A stretch of DNA of 17,662 bases from Prevotella sp. CAG:891 (GCA_000437675.1 FR901708.1:1-17662); one strand, 5' to 3'. Positions 7,075 to 15,021 are shown, counted from the stretch's first letter. Numbers and translations are program-made. The notes: generated by a model not told the origin, from the letters alone.

Positions 7075-7791
7075 TTAAAATCCAATGCCGATTCCTGCTA
7101 CCAGGTAAGTTCGGTCATATACCGGTGATACGATAGCTTGAACAAATAAGGGGATTGCCAAATGGTTTGACAACGATACTTCCTTGGAAACTTTCAGAGA
7201 TAAATCCGTGAAAGCCGCTTTCCTATGATACATTCCCTTCCAAGGAGTAAAACCAACAGCTGGAGTCATCACTATGTCAGCAGGCAGCCGGAATACATAG
7301 GAGGCCGAAAGATAAGTGGATGCCTGCAGATTACCCTTCTCATTCTTGTCTGCCCCGGCAAACATGGTACTCCATGAAAGGGATAGCGGAAAAGTATCGC
7401 CAAAGCAGTAAGCCAGAGTGCCCTCGAAATAATGGCTGTTTTTGTAATGGCCATAAGGCTGGTTGATACCGCTCCACCAGTAGTCGGATAGGGTGACTGT
7501 AAAATTCCGGTAGGTATATCCGAGGTTGATATCCCATTCTTTGGCACCTCCTTCTTCCCATTTGGTGAGTGACTGGCTACCCCAAATATTGAGAGAAAAA
7601 CCAGCATAGCCCAGCGTGAGAGAAGGCTGTACCGAACAGCCGGACTGCTGATCGGCTCCGCGCCAGATATAGTCAGATACGAAATCCGCCTTGGCATGGA
7701 CGGATAGTTTGTTTTGTGCAGAAACTTGTAAAGGATATAAACAAGCCACTGCTCCTATGAGCAGCAGATTTTTTTTGATAAAAGCATACAT
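7075..7791 (-). CDS. Outer-membrane beta-barrel protein, kdp-linked (TorF/Gcw_chp-like)
   Basis: A 238-residue exported protein. It has a signal peptide (KK, then LLLIGAVACLYPLQVSA, likely cut after Ala25), alternating-residue strands and a C-terminal aromatic residue (GIGIGF), all typical of an outer-membrane barrel. The segment DFVSDYIWRGADQQSG and the following QPSLTLGYAGFSLNIWGSQS resemble the 'TSDYVWRG.sQ' and 'P..q..l.....G...g.w.s' patterns of the TorF putative porin family (PF09694). It starts 19 nt after the kdpC stop, so it is very probably in the kdp transcript. A role in letting K+ across the outer membrane is inferred from position only. Barrel and export are well supported; the family name less so. 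Confidence 0.8.
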   Translation of the reverse strand: MYAFIKKNLLLIGAVACLYPLQVSAQNKLSVHAKADFVSDYIWRGADQQSGCSVQPSLTLGYAGFSLNIWGSQSLTKWEEGGAKEWDINLGYTYRNFTVTLSDYWWSGINQPYGHYKNSHYFEGTLAYCFGDTFPLSLSWSTMFAGADKNEKGNLQASTYLSASYVFRLPADIVMTPAVGFTPWKGMYHRKAAFTDLSLKVSKEVSLSNHLAIPLFVQAIVSPVYDRTYLVAGIGIGF

Positions 7792-7810
7792 GGTACAAAC
7801 GGATTAAAGG

Positions 7811-8386
7811 TTATTTCTTATGTTCATCTAAAGCAACATTCAGTTTCAACACATTGATTTTGGAAGGCCCGAAAATGCCGAAAAGCGGTCTTTCGATATG
7901 GCTTTCCACCAGTGCTTTCACTTCTTCTTCGCTCCATCCTCTGGCAGTAGCCACCCGTTTTATCTGCACATAGGCACAGGCCGGTGTGATGTCAGGATCC
8001 AATCCGGAGGCACTGGCCGTTACCATTTCTGCAGGCACCTCCGCACGTTTCAGGTACGGATGGTGCAGCAAAAAGGTGTCTATCCGGGCCTCGACCTCTT
8101 TCAGATAGCTTTCATTGGTTACCCCTTTGTTGCTGCCGGCCGAGCTGGTGCCGTCGTAACCGTCACCGGCACAGGAAGGTCGTCCCCAAAAATAAATATC
8201 TTGGGTAAACCGCTGTCCGACGTTGGCGACCCCCACTACTTTTCCGTTCAGGCTAACGGTTTCGACATTGCCACCCTCACCCGGCGCAGCGAACTGGGCA
8301 TACGCCCACAGGACCAGCACATAACATACGGACAAAAACACACAAAAAACAAGAGTGAGTTTGATTGATTTTATAAGATTCTTCAT
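7811..8386 (-). CDS. kdpC: K+-transporting ATPase subunit C
   Basis: KdpC, 191 residues, the single-span subunit of the KdpFABC pump, thought to stabilise the complex or help ATP binding to KdpB. One membrane helix (about 10-32) is followed by a periplasmic domain with the family blocks IYFWGRPS, GSNKGVTNESYLKEVEARI, SASGLDPDITPACAYVQIKR and FGPSKINVLKLNVALD. The usual 'NLGPSNP' block reads SAGSNKGVTN here, a common variant. It follows kdpB after 59 nt and precedes the porin-like gene by 19 nt. Length matches the family and nothing is missing. Confidence 0.96.
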   Translation of the reverse strand: MKNLIKSIKLTLVFCVFLSVCYVLVLWAYAQFAAPGEGGNVETVSLNGKVVGVANVGQRFTQDIYFWGRPSCAGDGYDGTSSAGSNKGVTNESYLKEVEARIDTFLLHHPYLKRAEVPAEMVTASASGLDPDITPACAYVQIKRVATARGWSEEEVKALVESHIERPLFGIFGPSKINVLKLNVALDEHKK

Positions 8387-8445
8387 AATGAATATTTTTA
8401 CGAGTCAATTTAAAATGATTTGAATAAGTTATCATGAAAGATAGG

Positions 8446-10482
8446 TTAGACAAATAGTCCAACGAGCAGATCAATCAGCTTGATACCCACAAAAGGAGCT
8501 ATCAAACCGCCTACCCCATAGATAAGCAGGTTTCGACGAAGCAGAGCACTGGCACCGATCGGCTTGTAGGCAACTCCTTTCAGCGCCAGGGGTATCAGCG
8601 CAGGAATGATGAGCGCATTGAAGATGACGGCAGACAGGATGGCACTTTCCGGACTGTGAAGCCCCATGATGTTAAGGGCACCCAATTGAGGAACAGAAAC
8701 CATGAACAAGGCCGGAATGATGGCAAAGTATTTTGCCACATCGTTAGCGATGGAAAAGGTGGTCAGTGTACCTCGGGTCATCAACAGCTGCTTTCCTATC
8801 TCTACGATTTCGATCAGTTTAGTCGGGTCATTATCCAGATCAACCATGTTGCCGGCCTCTTTTGCCGCCTGTGTACCGCTGTTCATGGCTACCCCTACGT
8901 TGGCCTGTGCCAAAGCCGGAGCATCGTTTGTACCGTCACCCATCATGGCCACCAGCTTGCCGGCCGCCTGTTCCCGACGGATGTAATTCATCTTGTCTTC
9001 CGGCTTGGCTTCGGCGATGAAGTCATCCACACCCGCTTTTTGGGCAATGTATTGTGCCGTCAAGGGATTGTCTCCCGTTACCATCACTGTTTTGACACCC
9101 ATTTTTCGCAAGCGTTCAAATCGCTCTTCTATACCTGGTTTGATAATGTCCTGCAATTCAATGACACCGGCTACTTGCTGATTGACACAGACCACCAAAG
9201 GAGTACCTCCGTTGCCTGATATGTTTCGAATAGCATCTTCCGTTTCTCGGGGGAAGTCATGACCGGCTGCCTGCGTCAGGCTGCGGATGGCATCAAAAGC
9301 CCCTTTACGAATTTGGGTACCGTCTTTCAGGTCTATGCCGGAGCATTTGGTTTCCGCTGTAAACTGGATCATGTGGGCCCCTTCCGTCTGGAGCGTATGC
9401 ATGCGGATACCCTGTTCGCGTCCCAATTCGATGATGGATTTACCTTCCGGAGTGTCATCGGCTACGGAAGAGAGCATGCATATTTCCACAAAACGGTGCA
9501 GAGGAATCTCTTTGACCGGATGGAAGGCTGTAGCCTTACGGTTTCCGATAGTGATGGTACCCGTCTTGTCCAGTAAAAGTGTATCCACATCTCCTGCTGT
9601 CTCAACGGCTTTTCCGGATTTGGTGATGACATTGGCACGCAGTGCGCGGTCCATACCTGCAATTCCGATGGCGGAAAGCAGTCCGCCGATGGTGGTAGGA
9701 ATCAGACAGACAAAGAGAGACAAGAAAGCGGCTATCGTAATGGTAGTGCCGGAATAGTCGGCCATCGGCTTCAGCGTAATGCACACCACCAGAAAGACAA
9801 GTGTGAATACAGCCAGCAGGATGGTCAGTGCAATCTCATTCGGCGTTTTCTGCCGGCTAGCCCCTTCGACCAATGCAATCATCTTGTCGAGGAAACTCTC
9901 TCCGGGCTGTGTGGTAACCACCACCCGAATCCGATCTGAGAGCACTTTTGTACCTCCAGTTACCGAACTTTTATCTCCGCCGGCTTCACGGATAACCGGA
10001 GCAGATTCTCCCGTAATCGCACTTTCATCGATGGAGGCCAGACCTTCTATGATTTCACCATCTGCAGGAATGACATCCCCTGCTTCACACTCAAAGACAT
10101 CGCCTTTCTTCAGTTGGGAACTGCTTACAGACTCCAGCTTTCCATCTGTGACTCGCTTGGCAGGTGTTTCCTCACGAGTCTTGCGCAGGCTGTCAGCCTG
10201 AGCCTTGCCCCGTGCTTCGGCAATGGCTTCCGCAAAGTTGGCAAAAAGCAAGGTCAGAAAAAGAATGACAAAAACGCTGAAGTTATAGATTACCGAGCCC
10301 TGTGCATCGCTTACCGCTGAATAGACGGTCACCGGCAGCATGAAAAAGGTGGCGATTTCCACTGTGAACATAATAGGGTTTTTCACCATCAGTCGTGGAT
10401 TCAGTTTAACGAAAGACTGTTTGAGACTGGCTTTCAACTGGTCTTTCTGAAACAAGGAGTTGTTTTTATTTTTAGTATTCAT
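8446..10482 (-). CDS. kdpB: K+-transporting P-type ATPase subunit B
   Basis: KdpB, 678 residues, the ATP-hydrolysing P-type ATPase (class IA) of the high-affinity K+ pump in the inner membrane. Visible motifs: actuator TGES (157-160; Ser160 corresponds to the inhibitory phosphoserine site of E. coli KdpB), the intramembrane PTTIGGLL (262-269), phosphorylation motif DKTGT (Asp305), MVTGDNPLTA (467-476) and the hinge MMGDGTNDAPAL (513-524). Membrane segments lie near 36-58, 65-85, 218-238, 249-275 and in the last 90 residues. It starts 26 nt after the kdpA stop. Length and motifs are those of a working enzyme. Confidence 0.98.
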   Translation of the reverse strand: MNTKNKNNSLFQKDQLKASLKQSFVKLNPRLMVKNPIMFTVEIATFFMLPVTVYSAVSDAQGSVIYNFSVFVILFLTLLFANFAEAIAEARGKAQADSLRKTREETPAKRVTDGKLESVSSSQLKKGDVFECEAGDVIPADGEIIEGLASIDESAITGESAPVIREAGGDKSSVTGGTKVLSDRIRVVVTTQPGESFLDKMIALVEGASRQKTPNEIALTILLAVFTLVFLVVCITLKPMADYSGTTITIAAFLSLFVCLIPTTIGGLLSAIGIAGMDRALRANVITKSGKAVETAGDVDTLLLDKTGTITIGNRKATAFHPVKEIPLHRFVEICMLSSVADDTPEGKSIIELGREQGIRMHTLQTEGAHMIQFTAETKCSGIDLKDGTQIRKGAFDAIRSLTQAAGHDFPRETEDAIRNISGNGGTPLVVCVNQQVAGVIELQDIIKPGIEERFERLRKMGVKTVMVTGDNPLTAQYIAQKAGVDDFIAEAKPEDKMNYIRREQAAGKLVAMMGDGTNDAPALAQANVGVAMNSGTQAAKEAGNMVDLDNDPTKLIEIVEIGKQLLMTRGTLTTFSIANDVAKYFAIIPALFMVSVPQLGALNIMGLHSPESAILSAVIFNALIIPALIPLALKGVAYKPIGASALLRRNLLIYGVGGLIAPFVGIKLIDLLVGLFV

Positions 10483-10508
10483 ATTTTCTTGCTATTAATC
10501 AGTTGTAA

Positions 10509-12215
10509 TTAGAGAGAAAAATGTTCCGTCAGGGTGGTCAGGGCCTGTGCCGGGAAGAAAGACAAGGCTGCTACAATAAAGATGACAGCAAAAGTCATGA
10601 CGGCAAAGGTCACCGTATCGGTTTTCAGCGTACCAGCACTTTCAGGAATGTATCTTTTCTGAGCCAGCAGTCCGGCCAAAGCTACCTGGCCGATAATCGG
10701 AATGAAACGGCTCAGGATCAGCACAATGCCGCAGGAAAAATTCCAGAACCAGGTATTGTCACCCAAGCCTTCGAATCCAGATCCGTTATTGGCCGCACAA
10801 GAGGTAAACTCATAAAGCATTTCTCCCAATCCATGGGAACCAGGATTGTTGAGCCATCCGCCTTCGCTCGCCACAAAAGCAGGGGCATGAACATACAGAT
10901 AGGCAGCCAGGGCCGTTCCGACCAGAATGACAAACGGATGCAGCAGCGCTACGATAGAAGCGATTTTCATTTCGCGGGCTTCCACCTTGTGTCCCATGAA
11001 TTCAGGAGTCCGGCCTACCATCAACCCGCTTATAAATACAGCGATGATGAGGAACGTAAAGTAATTCATCCAGCCTACGCCGACACCACCGAACCACGTA
11101 TTAATCTGCATGTTCAGCATTTCTATCATCCCCGAAAGAGGCAGGGTAGAGTCGTGCATCCCGTTGACAGACCCATTGGAGGTTACGGTGGTCACAACAC
11201 TCCACAATCCGGTGGCACCGGACCCCAAACGTATTTCTTTTCCTTCCATTGAGCCATTTTCTTGTGCAATTCCCATGGCATCAATACGTGGATTACCTCC
11301 CATCTCTTGTGATACATTGACACAGACTCCAATCAGAAAGGCTACCAACATAACTCCATAGATGCTGTATCCCAATTTTTTCCGGTTCACATAAAATCCG
11401 AATGCAAAAGCCATAGCCATAGGAATAATCAAGATGGACCAGCATTCTATCATATTGGATAAATAGGTCGGATTTTCCAAGGGATGGGAAGAGTTAACTC
11501 CGAAATAGCCTCCGCCGTTGGTACCCAACTGTTTGATGGGGATAATGGCAGCTGCCGGACCTTGTGACACATATTGGGTTTCACCTTCCAGGGTGGTTAC
11601 TTCCATTTTTCCGTCAAATCCCATGGGAATACCTTGCGTAATTAGAATAAAGCCGACAACTAAAGACAACGGAAGAAGAATACGGGTACAGCTAAGTACC
11701 AAAAATTTCCAAAAATTACCGATAGTTTGTGTGGTCTTTTCTCCTAAAGCTTTCATGACTCCTGCCATGGCAGCCATACCGGTAGCAGCAGTTAGGAATT
11801 GGAACAGCATAATAACGAAGAGCTGAGTAAAATAGGTTAAGTTGCTTTCTCCACTGTAGTGCTGTTCGTTGCAGTTTACCATAAACGAAATGCAGGTGTT
11901 GAAAGCCTGGTGAGCACTTTGTGCCAAATTGCCATCCGGATTCAGAGGCAACCAACCTTGCAAGGTAAGCAGCACCATGCCCCAAATGAACCAAAACAGA
12001 TTCACGGTGAGTAGTGCTCTCAAGAATTGCTTCCAGTTCATTTCTTCATCGGGATGAATGCCCGAAAGACGGAAAATCCATCCTTCTATCGGCTTCATGA
12101 AATCTGTCCAAACCTTTTTTCCTTGATATACACGAGCGATGTATTTCCCCAGCGGATAGCTGAGAACGACCATCAATACCACTTGGGCTACTATACCTAT
12201 TATTTCTGTATTCAT
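10509..12215 (-). CDS. kdpA: K+-transporting ATPase subunit A
   Basis: KdpA, 568 residues, the channel-like subunit that selects and binds K+ in the KdpFABC complex. Like TrkH it has four pore repeats; filter regions are seen at FMVNCNEQHYSGESN (about 111-125), QLGTNGGGYFGVNSSHP (229-245), GSGATGLWSVVTTVTSNGS in the third repeat and TSCAANNGSGFEGLGDN in the fourth. About ten hydrophobic helices are apparent. E. coli KdpA is 557 residues, so the length is normal. It begins 11 nt after the kdpF stop, indicating tight coupling. Confidence 0.98.
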   Translation of the reverse strand: MNTEIIGIVAQVVLMVVLSYPLGKYIARVYQGKKVWTDFMKPIEGWIFRLSGIHPDEEMNWKQFLRALLTVNLFWFIWGMVLLTLQGWLPLNPDGNLAQSAHQAFNTCISFMVNCNEQHYSGESNLTYFTQLFVIMLFQFLTAATGMAAMAGVMKALGEKTTQTIGNFWKFLVLSCTRILLPLSLVVGFILITQGIPMGFDGKMEVTTLEGETQYVSQGPAAAIIPIKQLGTNGGGYFGVNSSHPLENPTYLSNMIECWSILIIPMAMAFAFGFYVNRKKLGYSIYGVMLVAFLIGVCVNVSQEMGGNPRIDAMGIAQENGSMEGKEIRLGSGATGLWSVVTTVTSNGSVNGMHDSTLPLSGMIEMLNMQINTWFGGVGVGWMNYFTFLIIAVFISGLMVGRTPEFMGHKVEAREMKIASIVALLHPFVILVGTALAAYLYVHAPAFVASEGGWLNNPGSHGLGEMLYEFTSCAANNGSGFEGLGDNTWFWNFSCGIVLILSRFIPIIGQVALAGLLAQKRYIPESAGTLKTDTVTFAVMTFAVIFIVAALSFFPAQALTTLTEHFSL

Positions 12216-12226
12216 AATTTCTTTTT

Positions 12227-12307
12227 TTAGAATTTTTCCGGCTTAACCAAGACATAAGCAAGATAGCCGAACAAGATAATACCTACGATAAACAATGCTG
12301 TATACAT
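12227..12307 (-). CDS. kdpF: K+-transporting ATPase subunit F (26 aa)
   Basis: A 26-codon gene starting MYTALFIVGIILFGYLAYVL and ending VKPEKF: one membrane helix with a short basic/acidic tail, matching KdpF, the small stabilising lipid-like subunit of the KdpFABC complex (29 residues in E. coli). It lies 11 nt upstream of kdpA and 12 nt after the preceding 31-codon ORF, and has a purine-rich GAGAAAGG just before its ATG, a stronger ribosome site than most genes here. Position immediately before kdpA and the 'hydrophobic...YLAYVLVKPE' pattern make the call confident despite the small size. Confidence 0.93.
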   Translation of the reverse strand: MYTALFIVGIILFGYLAYVLVKPEKF

Positions 12308-12319
12308 ACCTTTCTCTTT

Positions 12320-12415
12320 TTATAGGTTGTCGAACCAATCAATACACTTCATAAACAGTTTAAAACAGGCCAATCCGCTGGCTACACAGATGGCGATTCC
12401 AATCATTTCGTTCAT
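12320..12415 (-). CDS. Small membrane ORF at the head of the kdp operon (31 aa)
   Basis: A 31-codon frame beginning MNEMIGIAICVASGLACFKL and ending in FMKCIDWFDNL. It is one hydrophobic helix (about 4-23) followed by a short charged, aromatic tail; two to three cysteines are present. It is the first frame after the sigma-54 promoter, starting about 47 nt from the predicted transcription start, and stops 12 nt before kdpF. Tight packing on both sides argues that it is translated. I do not recognise the family. It could be an extra Kdp subunit, a regulator of the pump or sensor, or a leader peptide. Confidence 0.68.
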   Translation of the reverse strand: MNEMIGIAICVASGLACFKLFMKCIDWFDNL

Positions 12416-12472
12416 TTTCTTTTCATTTTAGTTATTACAATTATTATGAGTTATACATGATGGCATTATATA

Positions 12473-12489
12473 GGCAAGGGATGTGCCAA
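12473..12489 (-). promoter_or_regulatory. Sigma-54 (-24/-12) promoter of the kdp operon
   Basis: Read on the minus strand the site is TTGGCACATCCCTTGCC, matching the sigma-54 consensus TGGCAC-N5-TTGC at every core base. GG (12487-12486) and GC (12475-12474) are 12 bp apart. Start of transcription is predicted near 12462. No clear palindromic enhancer was found in the A/T-rich 12490-12550 stretch just upstream. The gene on the upstream side encodes a sigma-54 activator, which supports the call strongly. Confidence 0.88.
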
Positions 12490-12554
12490 GAAAAAAAATC
12501 AAGAACAAACAGACTGTGTATCAGCTATAAAAAAAATTCAACTGACTATAAAGC

Positions 12555-12590
12555 AAAAGAGCGGCCCTCTCAGAATGAGAAGGTCGCTCT
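12555..12590 (-). terminator. Terminator after the response regulator gene
   Basis: Stem AGAGCG...CGCTCT (12558-12563 with 12585-12590) continues through GG/CC and TCTCA/TGAGA to a 3-nt loop, with one internal mismatch. On the minus strand it runs into TTTT at 12558-12555. It lies 37 nt past the regulator stop and before the sigma-54 promoter, so it insulates the kdp operon from readthrough. Confidence 0.8.
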
Positions 12591-12626
12591 CTTAAAATGA
12601 AATGGTAAAGAAACGGATGTTTTATG

Positions 12627-13955
12627 TTATTGGATGCCGTAGGAGTCTATTTTTCGGTATAAAGTGGCAAGACCGATTTTCAGTAGACGAGCTGTTTCTG
12701 TCTTGTTTCCATGGGTATGCTGGAGTACTTTGAGAATATGCTTTCGTTCAATAGCTGCCAATTCAAACTCATCCCCCTTATCGTCATTGCGTGAGCATGG
12801 ATGATGCAGAAGTTCAATGGGAAGGTCTTCCAGGGTTATCTGGTTGTCGCAGATGATGGCACTTCTTTCAATGACATTGCGCAATTCGCGCACATTGCCT
12901 TTCCATTCTGCCTGCTGAAGGGTAAGCAAGGCATCCGGATCTATATCTTCAATGTGTTTGTTGAACTTAGCAGCATAACGCTGCAGAAACATGCGGGCTA
13001 AACTCTCGATGTCTCCTTTTCTCTCCCGAAGAGCCGGCAGGTGAATTTGAAAGACTGACAAACGGAAAAAAAGGTCTTCCCGGAATCCTCCTTTCTCTAT
13101 CTCTTCCTTTAAATGACGGTTAGTAGCTGAAATGATGCGTACATCTACTTGAGTTCGCTTCGTGTCTCCGAGTTTGATGTATTCTCCTGTTTCTAAAACG
13201 CGCAGCAGACGGGCTTGCAATTCAAAGGCCATCTCTCCAATTTCGTCCAAGAATATAGTACCATGATTGGCGATTTCAAATAATCCTTTCTTATCCTTAA
13301 CTGCACCGGTAAAGGCACCGGCCTTGTAGCCAAACAATTCACTTTCCAACAAATCCTTACTGAAAGCCGAACAGTTAATTTCCACGATAGGATACTGTGA
13401 TCGGGTGCTGGCTGTATGAATGGCATGGGCAAACACTTCCTTGCCTGTTCCTGTCTCTCCGGTCAGTAAAACCGGGACATCGGTCTTGGCTACTTTTTGA
13501 GCCAGACTGATTGCATGTTGCAAACACTCTGACTGGCCGATGATAGACTGAAAAGAATATGTTAGAGGAGCGTCATTCTTCCCTTTTTTCTTTTCACTCT
13601 CTTCTATGGCACGGCTGATGGTAGGAATAATTTTGCGGTTATCATCTCCCTTGGTAATGTAATCAAATGCCCCGTTTTTGATGGCTTGTACACCATCGGC
13701 AATATTCCCATGAGCGGTAAGTAGGATGACCGCTGCATCGGGCTGCATCCGGTGTATGTCAAAAATAAAATCTACTCCGTTGCCATCCGGGAGGAATACG
13801 TCACAAAGAACTACTTCAAAGTGATGGGTTTTCAACAAATCCAAGGATGAACGGCAATCTGCAGCCTTAGAAACTTGGTAGCCTTCCAATTCAACTATGC
13901 GAGCCAGCAGGTTGCGAATCGGATCTTCGTCGTCTATTATTAAAACATCTATCAT
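12627..13955 (-). CDS. Sigma-54-dependent response regulator (NtrC family)
   Basis: A 442-residue regulator with three domains. Receiver (1-120): acidic pair Asp8/Asp9, phosphoacceptor Asp52, Thr80 and Lys102. AAA+ sigma-54 activation domain (about 137-375): Walker A GETGTGK (166-172), the sigma-54 contact loop GAFTGA (213-218), Walker B TIFLDE (Asp237/Glu238) and an arginine-finger region FREDLFFRLS. Fis-type helix-turn-helix at the C terminus (about 413-437, NKTETARLLKIGLATLYRKI). All parts needed for activation are present. The gene stands alone, its kinase is not adjacent on either side, and its nearest neighbour is the kdp operon with a sigma-54 promoter. It most likely takes the place of KdpE, which is an OmpR-type regulator elsewhere. 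The partner kinase at 2668-4110 is an inference. Confidence 0.95.
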   Translation of the reverse strand: MIDVLIIDDEDPIRNLLARIVELEGYQVSKAADCRSSLDLLKTHHFEVVLCDVFLPDGNGVDFIFDIHRMQPDAAVILLTAHGNIADGVQAIKNGAFDYITKGDDNRKIIPTISRAIEESEKKKGKNDAPLTYSFQSIIGQSECLQHAISLAQKVAKTDVPVLLTGETGTGKEVFAHAIHTASTRSQYPIVEINCSAFSKDLLESELFGYKAGAFTGAVKDKKGLFEIANHGTIFLDEIGEMAFELQARLLRVLETGEYIKLGDTKRTQVDVRIISATNRHLKEEIEKGGFREDLFFRLSVFQIHLPALRERKGDIESLARMFLQRYAAKFNKHIEDIDPDALLTLQQAEWKGNVRELRNVIERSAIICDNQITLEDLPIELLHHPCSRNDDKGDEFELAAIERKHILKVLQHTHGNKTETARLLKIGLATLYRKIDSYGIQ

Positions 13956-14116
13956 ATTGTATTCGATTAGCTAAAATTATTTCGATTTGTTCAAAAATCA
14001 AGTAAGGAAAGCTATAGATATTCATCATCTAAATGCACTTTTTGCCTATACAAGATATAACGTATTCACCATGATAATGGACTTGTGAAACAAATTATCC
14101 ATCAGTTCTTTGTACG

Positions 14117-14398
14117 TTACGTTCCTAGGGAGTGGGTAAATCGCTCAAGGAAATCACACAGAACACACACGTGCTGACCGATTTCGGTCAACAGAAATGC
14201 CTGTTCGGCACGAGCCACTTCACTATTCATTCCGGTATCAATAGAAATGGCGCCCGGATTCATATAAGGTTGGACAAATTGGAAGTAGTAGCTATATCCT
14301 ACTACTGCATTGGCTTGATGCAGTGCAGTTTGAACAGCAGGTGTAAGGTCTTCAAAGCATTCTGGTCCAATGCCCGCTACCGTAATTTTCCCATTCAT
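14117..14398 (-). pseudogene. Truncated cobJ/cbiH (precorrin-3B C17-methyltransferase) fragment
   Basis: The first ~78 residues match the start of CobJ/CbiH, the S-adenosylmethionine-dependent methyltransferase that contracts the corrin ring: KITVAGIGP (the SAM-binding loop), DLTPAVQTALHQANAVVGY, and SIDTGMNSEVARAEQAF. An intact enzyme (about 240 residues) would continue with the ISSGDAGIYGM loop; here after GQHVCV the frame turns to unrelated sequence and stops after 15 residues. The breakpoint is near 14160. No other corrin gene is in the window. It has a good promoter, so the fragment may still be transcribed. The truncation looks like the edge of a deletion or insertion. Confidence 0.78.
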
Positions 14399-14423
14399 AA
14401 GTTTATCAATTTGATTCTGAAAG

Positions 14424-14454
14424 CAAATATAAACTGAAATTCTCGTTCAACAAA
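14424..14454 (-). promoter_or_regulatory. Promoter of the cobJ fragment (-33 TTTG, -7 TATATTTG)
   Basis: On the minus strand TTTG (14454-14451), a 19-bp spacer and TATATTTG (14431-14424) form the full Bacteroides promoter pattern. Transcription would begin near 14417, about 19 nt before the ATG. The leader is too short to hold a cobalamin riboswitch, and none was seen further up. Confidence 0.6.
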
Positions 14455-14674
14455 CAGTTTGGGAAAATATGCATGTTCTTTTGAAAGTAAATTACGATAA
14501 ACGAAAGATAATTTTAAGCACGCTTTAGCTTGCTCACAGTATACTTTTGGGGTGACTATGTATCAAGGATACCTTTACTCAAATTGTCATGTAAGAGGTG
14601 GACACATTCAGTCTGTAAATTATGGTTATGTCAGCTATCCCTTCCATCAAAGGTAATCCCTCCCCCGTTTGCCA

Positions 14675-14750
14675 GCTGCATTTGGATTCTTTTCGGGAGA
14701 ATTTTCGCTTATGGCTCTGCCATAAAAATTCTCCCGAAAAAGAATGCAGC
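14675..14750. repeat. Long palindrome (about 25-bp arms)
   Basis: Left arm 14675-14705 and right arm 14725-14750 are near-perfect inverted copies: TTCGGGAGAATTTT faces AAAATTCTCCCGAA, and the outer GCTGCATT faces AATGCAGC, with a few extra bases in the left arm. The interior holds a further stem TATGG/CCATA closing a CTCTG loop. It has no U tail, so it is not a standard terminator. It could be a small palindromic repeat element or a cruciform site. Confidence 0.8.
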
Positions 14751-15021
14751 GTCAAACATCCGGAGAGATTGTTGAATGATTACAGGGATAAACTGCGACC
14801 GACGTGACGCATAGCTATTTCAAAATAGACGGCTATCCTTATATTCTCCGATACCCTAACGAAACAGTGAAAATATTCGTACTTCACCATTAAACAGTAC
14901 CTGCTACATGCAGTTCCCGAAATAAGACAGGGATTTCAGTTCCCTCTGCTCTGCATAGACCAAAGCGCCAACCTCACGTATCTTCTAAATTCCCGTGTCC
15001 GCTTCTTGACTCTTATACAAT

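Noticed and set aside
6783..7085. 100-codon minus-strand frame overlapping trkH and the porin-like gene
   Set aside because: Lies in a different frame over trkH and the intergenic hairpin, with no protein features.
12456..12472. TATAAT-like hexamer downstream of the sigma-54 site
   Set aside because: Bacteroides primary sigma factor does not use TATAAT, there is no partner -35 box, and the sigma-54 motif explains the region.
14399..14600. Cobalamin riboswitch ahead of the cobJ fragment
   Set aside because: The promoter leaves a leader of only about 19 nt and no B12-box-like sequence was seen.
14530..14775. 81-codon plus-strand frame
   Set aside because: It simply reads across the long palindrome and shows no family features.
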